A DNA stretch of 64,000 nt from Archegozetes longisetosus (Eukaryota; Arthropoda; Arachnida; Sarcoptiformes; Trhypochthoniidae). This document shows, one piece after another, positions 59,621 through 64,000 of the stretch (position 1 is the first letter of the stretch; each line of letters begins with the position of its first letter). Location: positions 5,735,129-5,799,128 of the forward strand of contig JAEMBT020000007.1 of NCBI GenBank assembly GCA_018873245.2, read 5' to 3'. The notes under the pieces are model-generated. The model was not told the origin of the DNA. It did not search any database and saw only the letters and a program-made list of their open reading frames with translations. Made by a program: the position numbers and the translations under genes.

Positions 59621-60522
59621 TTATCAATCTCTTGAATATAGCGTTGAATAAGAAGCTTTCAAATAATTTTAATACATTAGTGAATAAAAACGTTTTAAAT
59701 TATTCTGAAATGTTGTATGTTTCAAATGCTATTTCAAAACGACGTTTCAAAACAAATGTTTCATAATAAATAATCTTAATTAAATCCGATAAAATTCATA
59801 TTCTCGTCAAATATTTAAAATTTCATAAAACACGCTCTATGATTTGAATTATTGATTCATATTAATTTACTAGCAGCAAGGCCATTTGTCTCTGCGTTAT
59901 TACAGCAAATTTTAATATCCTATTAGGTAGCAAAATTAGTTCAAACAAAAAATTCTACAGGTTTTAGACTACTCTTACATTAGAAACCTCCAGATAATTT
60001 TCATTCATTTAATTCTAAAACTAATTACATAACGAAAATATAATTTGATAAATACGCAGAGAATTTAATTGATAAATATAAGAAACTGTTGCGCTAATAA
60101 AAAAATTATTTTTGATTATTTCTATATCGATTAACAAATCTAAATTCAGTATTAGATAACAGATTGAGAAACATGAATAAATTTCGAGTTTATGATCTTT
60201 AAGATTTCACTATTTTTCGTCTTCAGACAAAATAAAAAAGAAAGATTAATCTACAATATTACCTTTTAGAAGTGTTTCAATTTTCAGTTGAATAAATTAA
60301 CATTTTTATCATCATTTTTCAATCGTATTTAAATTTTCTTGAAAGGTACCTTACTAAAGTGATAAACAATGTATTAATTTAATAAATAAGTAACTACAAA
60401 ATGAGCATAAAGTTAAAATTATCATTCAATATAAATTTAATAATTTTTTACAATAAGTCTATATATGCAATAAACTTTTAATAAAACAGTTTTATTATAC
60501 AGCGAAATAATTGAGATTCTGC
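59621..60522. other. AT-rich spacer
   Basis: Over 75% A+T by eye. Holds only the poly(A) signal of the small-peptide gene (60496-60491, minus strand). No other feature seen. Confidence 0.5.
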
Positions 60523-60759
60523 TTAATGTTTATTTTTATTTTTAGACAAATGATTATCAAATTCATCACGAATTGTATTTAATCTGTGAAGTATATCGTT
60601 CCAAAACTTCAACTCATCGACCATCGGACCACTTAATGGATCACTACAGTTTCCATCCTTACATAAATCGGATTGTGGACTCTCCTTGATCGGATTTGCT
60701 TTGATATCATCGAAAACAATGACACAAACCGAAATAATTAATAAAAGTTTAACAAACAT
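60523..60759 (-). CDS. Small secreted peptide precursor, 78 residues, single exon
   Basis: Function unknown. ATG 60759 opens a clear signal peptide (MFVKLLLIISVCVIVFDDIKA, residues 1-21). The mature peptide is about 57 residues and polar, with two cysteines (LCKDGNC) that could form one small loop. It has an amphipathic, helix-prone segment (VDELKFWNDILHRLNTIRDE) and a basic tail (SKNKNKH). A TATA box (TATATAAAG on the minus strand, 60811-60803) lies about 45-50 bp before the ATG, and AATAAA (60496-60491) about 27 nt after the stop, giving a complete miniature transcription unit. No dibasic cleavage sites of the neuropeptide kind. Candidates include salivary, venom or immune-type peptides; this is a guess from size and layout only. 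Confidence 0.68.
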   Translation of the reverse strand: MFVKLLLIISVCVIVFDDIKANPIKESPQSDLCKDGNCSDPLSGPMVDELKFWNDILHRLNTIRDEFDNHLSKNKNKH

Positions 60760-60802
60760 TTTATGAAATACTGATAAATACCAAATAACTATATGAAAAA
60801 TA

Positions 60803-60811
60803 CTTTATATA
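60803..60811 (-). promoter_or_regulatory. TATA box of the small secreted-peptide gene
   Basis: Minus strand TATATAAAG, 44-52 bp before ATG 60759, implying a 5' UTR of about 20 nt. Confidence 0.6.
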
Positions 60812-61390
60812 TCTAAGTTTTATTTGGAATAATATTTGTTGAGCTTTCATCAATATATTTCAATTGATATAAGCTTTGAACAAAACTGATCCTTCATTTG
60901 AAAGAATCTGTGTTTATATACGATTTAGTCACGTCAACACTTTCATAGTTTATCCCATAACAAACACGTATGATTTAACTCATTTAGAGATAAATCTATC
61001 TATTTTCATATTCAGATCGTTTTCAACATGATAGGAAATCAGTAGTAACTCATAACCTATTTAATTTGTTTAACCTGTATTTCCACTGATTCTAGATTTT
61101 TCTTGAGTAAAATCATAAGCTCGAGACTCCTAAGATTGTAAACAACAATCACCTGATCAGAGATTTCTTCCATCTTTACGGCTAATTCTATTTGGGAAAT
61201 GATTTCTCACGTTATTTGAAGAAAAACATTAAGGGTACCATTTAATCGCCGCGTGTTTTATATACGTAATTGTAGTATTATTTACGGAGGGAAAGCATTT
61301 GTTTAAAAATCATTTTAGTTTCTCAATTGAAAGTACATACATATGCCTTCAATTTAGTACAAAAAATAATTTCTCAATTGTGTCCAAATA

Positions 61391-61618
61391 ATGTCCGATT
61401 ACATTCCCGATAAGAGTCATATCAGACGCTGTTTGATGTATGAATTCGATCGCGGATCAAGTGCCACTGTGGTCACCAATAATATCTGCGGAACTTACGG
61501 CCAAGAGATAAGTGTCCAGCAGTCCCAGGAATGGTTAAGTCAGTTCCGTTCCGATGACTGTAATCTCGAAGACCACCCGAGACCTGGCCGACCAATCTTA
61601 GTGAGCAATGGTGTTTAG
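61391..61618 (+). pseudogene. Mariner transposase N-terminal fragment
   Basis: 75 residues, beginning MSDYIPDKSHIRRCLMYEFD and running through AATVVTNNI-like helix-turn-helix sequence to FRSDDCNLEDHPRPGRP, then stop. This is the paired helix-turn-helix DNA-binding region and GRP linker of mariner transposases (IRxxLLYEF..NI...YG...W...F..GD..LEDxxRxGRP). The catalytic D,D34D domain is absent and the sequence after 61618 is not recognisably mariner, so most of the element has been lost. The surviving frame is open over the whole domain. GC content is higher than in its flanks. Confidence 0.85.
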
Positions 61619-62746
61619 GCAAAAATCGGTCGAAAGATGGGGAGTTATCATCATCAAGAGGACGATTATACAACTGTTTGAACTTTTGTAACTTTTATAA
61701 AAATAAAAATTAGTCTTCGTTAAACTATGCGTGGTAATTGAACAGTGCCCCTAATACAATTTCGAAATAGTACTTTTTGCAAAGTTTATGAATTCAGTGT
61801 GATAAACGACCTAATACCTTAACTCTTATGAAATATTACTAATGTTAACTTTGTCGCCAACTAAGAAATATTCATTTGATAGTTGAAAAAATGTGAACTG
61901 ACTTTAAAACTAATAATTCTGAAGAGAAATTATTTTAATGTACTGTGGATTGCGATATCGGTTGAGTCGGCTTCTTGAAGCTCTGAACTCGTTAATATCG
62001 ACGAATTTTGATGTGAATTTTTTTATAAACTACTAATTTGACATTTTTTTATAAATAGACTTGATCCCTCTCCTCTGGACCAAATCATGAATACTTAGAA
62101 TTCTCTTAGGAATAGCAAATGAAATTTACAAATTCAGATGACTGATATCAACTTTTTATTTCAGAAGGTGATTTTATACGAGTATTTTAATTTCTTTATA
62201 AATCTCTCAAATTCGGAGTTATAGCACATTGAACTTTAAAATTAAAAATTTCTTATTCACGTCACTTTCAATTAAAGGTCAATATAGCTTCACATTCATG
62301 CCAAATGAAGATTTTGAAAACCCTTCTAGTCTTGTAATTTGATCAGCGATTTTATGTCGAATTCTGTCAATATGACGAATATGTATAAAACAATTCGAGG
62401 CTTGAATTTTGGGACTATAGATGGATGTCTCAAACAATGTTTAAGCATACATCGTTGGATTCTTTTCAACAAAACGGTATATCGCATAGAAATAGAAGCC
62501 GAATTTTACACATTAAATCGGATGAAATCGAATTTTCGAGATGACGTCCCACTACATTGAATGTGGTCGTGATTGACTTATATTATTGGGAATATTACAA
62601 AGATGTATGATTTATGTCTGCGTGGTGGCGGAAAAATGCCCATCCACGTTCGCAACACGTCCAATCTTGGTTAGTAATTCAATATTGAATTATTAATTTA
62701 ATTGCAATAATTGAGAGAACTTCTCAAGAGCTTTCATTCATACCTA
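61619..62746. other. Spacer between mariner fragment and palindrome
   Basis: May hold the diverged 3' part of the mariner copy near 61619-61680, but no motif is left. The open frame 62339-62560 and a GC-richer patch at about 62570-62665 are unassigned. Confidence 0.4.
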
Positions 62747-63791
62747 CAGATAACCGCAAGTACAATTAGGAGTCTTTGAACGATTGTATCTCTGAGCCTG
62801 GTGATCCTATTTTGGTGCGGTTTTTAAATGTACAAAAACTCCCCGGAATTGTCATATTAAAATTTCACAAAAAAATTTAAACAGACAAAAAAGTTATTAA
62901 TAAAAAACCCAAAATTTACATTGAAAGTGATTGATTAAAAAAGCTTTTATGTCATGTACATTGTGTGTGATTCCCGAAAGCACTGTTTCATCATTAGTAA
63001 ACAAACGTTTATTTGTTTTCAATTAAAATTTTCGACAAATTATTTAATTTTAGTTAAAATTAAGTGTTTTAAAATGCCGGGACCTCTGACTAAAGAGGAA
63101 AGAGAACTGAGATTTCGTCGATCCATTCAAATGAAATGGTCGAGACGTATGTCTCAGGTGATTATCGACGAATTAGGTGAGTAAACTAATTCATATTTAT
63201 TATAATTTAATTTTAATAATACGTTATTTTAGGCATCAATAAGAAAACTTATACGGAATGGAATCGAATTGATGAGGAAAACACGCTTAAGTATTCTTAT
63301 TGATGCCTAAAATAACGTATTATTAAAATTAAATTATAATAAATATGAATTAGTTTACTCACCTAATTCGTCGATAATCACCTGAGACATACGTCTCGAC
63401 CATTTCATTTGAATGGATCGACGAAATCTCAGTTCTCTTTCCTCTTTAGTCAGAGGTCCCGGCATTTTAAAACACTTAATTTTAACTAAAATTAAATAAT
63501 TTGTCGAAAATTTTAATTGAAAACAAATAAACGTTTGTTTACTAATGATGAAACAGTGCTTTCGGGAATCACACACAATGTACATGACATAAAAGCTTTT
63601 TTAATCAATCACTTTCAATGTAAATTTTGGGTTTTTTATTAATAACTTTTTTGTTTGTTTAAATTTTTTGTGAAATTTTAATATGACAATTCCGGGGAGT
63701 TTTTGTACATTAAAAAACCGCACCAAAATAGGATCACCAGGCTCAGAGATACAATCGTTCAAAGACTCCTAATTGTACTTGCGGTTATCTG
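62747..63791. mobile_element. 1,045-bp fold-back (palindromic) DNA transposon with duplicated 5' end
   Basis: Two arms of about 497 bp (62747-63245 and 63296-63791) are inverted copies with only about three differences seen, around a spacer of about 50 bp. Both outer ends read CAGATAACCGCAAGTACAAT inward and both are bounded by TA (62745-62746, 63792-63793), as for a Tc1/mariner-type insertion. Each arm carries, reading inward, an identical frame (62954-63184 +, 63585-63355 -) with the start region MPGPLTKEERELRFRRS, a GTGAGT donor and a TTTTAG acceptor near the centre, continuing into INKK in the left arm. It looks like an element whose 5' third was duplicated in inverted orientation, replacing its 3' part. 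Transposase family uncertain. Confidence 0.85.
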
Positions 63792-64000
63792 TATGTAAAA
63801 CTATTTGATTCTCTATGGAAAATAGCCAATTTGAAATTTTATAAATTTAAAGTTCAATGCAGCTCTCAAGTGAAGAGATTTTACTAAAACTAAAATATTC
63901 ATGCCTAATCTTTTAAGAGTAGTGTTGATATTAGTGATTAGAGTTTGTAAATTTTTATTCCAAGCTCCTGTGAGAATTTACGATATTCATGATTAGATTC
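63792..64000. other. Right flank, nothing recognised
   Basis: AT-rich sequence after the palindrome's right-hand TA, without open frame or repeat. Confidence 0.4.

Noticed and set aside
62339-62560. 73-residue open frame between mariner fragment and palindrome
   Set aside because: No recognisable domain, no promoter or splice context; probably chance or worn transposon sequence.
1-64000. CRISPR arrays, operons, tRNA genes, retrovirus-like or Polinton-like elements
   Set aside because: None seen: no spaced direct repeats, no tRNA A/B boxes, and no reverse transcriptase, integrase, capsid or paired LTR could be recognised by eye.

Overview
The window is AT-rich nuclear DNA of an invertebrate, most likely an arthropod. 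A chelicerate or acariform mite would fit, but the sequence alone does not settle this. The evidence is split genes with consensus GT..AG introns, a classical neural cadherin with EGF and laminin-G modules as in arthropod CadN, a 164-nt U1 snRNA close to the insect form, and many short non-autonomous DNA transposons. No operon, prokaryotic gene, CRISPR array or recognisable retrovirus-like element was seen.

Layout. Positions 1-27.9 kb (+) hold the 3' part of a neural cadherin gene: 13 exons, with matching splice phase at all 12 junctions, encode about 1,696 residues (cadherin repeats, EGF and LamG modules, one membrane span, catenin-binding tail). Its 5' exons lie left of the window, and one intron is 13.65 kb. 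A U1 snRNA gene (+) follows at 28.9 kb. Next come a CPVL-type serine carboxypeptidase (-, 29.6-31.5 kb, 4 exons) and a retinol-dehydrogenase-like SDR (-, 33.1-36.6 kb, 4 exons). Two genes I cannot assign to a family follow on the + strand: a type I membrane protein (38.3-39.7 kb, 3 exons) and a secreted 14-cysteine protein (45.0-46.3 kb, 4 exons, TATA box). Then come a CTIF-like MIF4G-domain gene (-, 47.6-49.7 kb, 4 exons) and a MOXD1/DBH-like copper monooxygenase (-, 51.2-53.8 kb, 7 exons). A tiny secreted-peptide gene (-, 60.5-60.8 kb) has its own TATA box and poly(A) signal.

The right end (54-64 kb) is gene-poor and rich in DNA-transposon debris: nested terminal-inverted-repeat elements, a Tc1-like remnant, a mariner transposase fragment, and a striking 1.05-kb near-perfect palindrome at 62.7-63.8 kb. 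Each arm of the palindrome carries the same TA-flanked terminus and the same spliced-looking N-terminal ORF. More MITE-like elements sit in introns and intergenic DNA at 11.9, 29.3, 31.9, 34.1, 41.0, 41.6 and 43.3 kb.

The genes do not form a pathway. Several products enter the secretory route (cadherin, carboxypeptidase, monooxygenase, two orphan proteins, small peptide). The SDR is predicted to be membrane anchored, the MIF4G protein cytoplasmic or nuclear, and U1 acts in the spliceosome. All splice models were read by eye from frame, phase and GT/AG sites, without transcript data.
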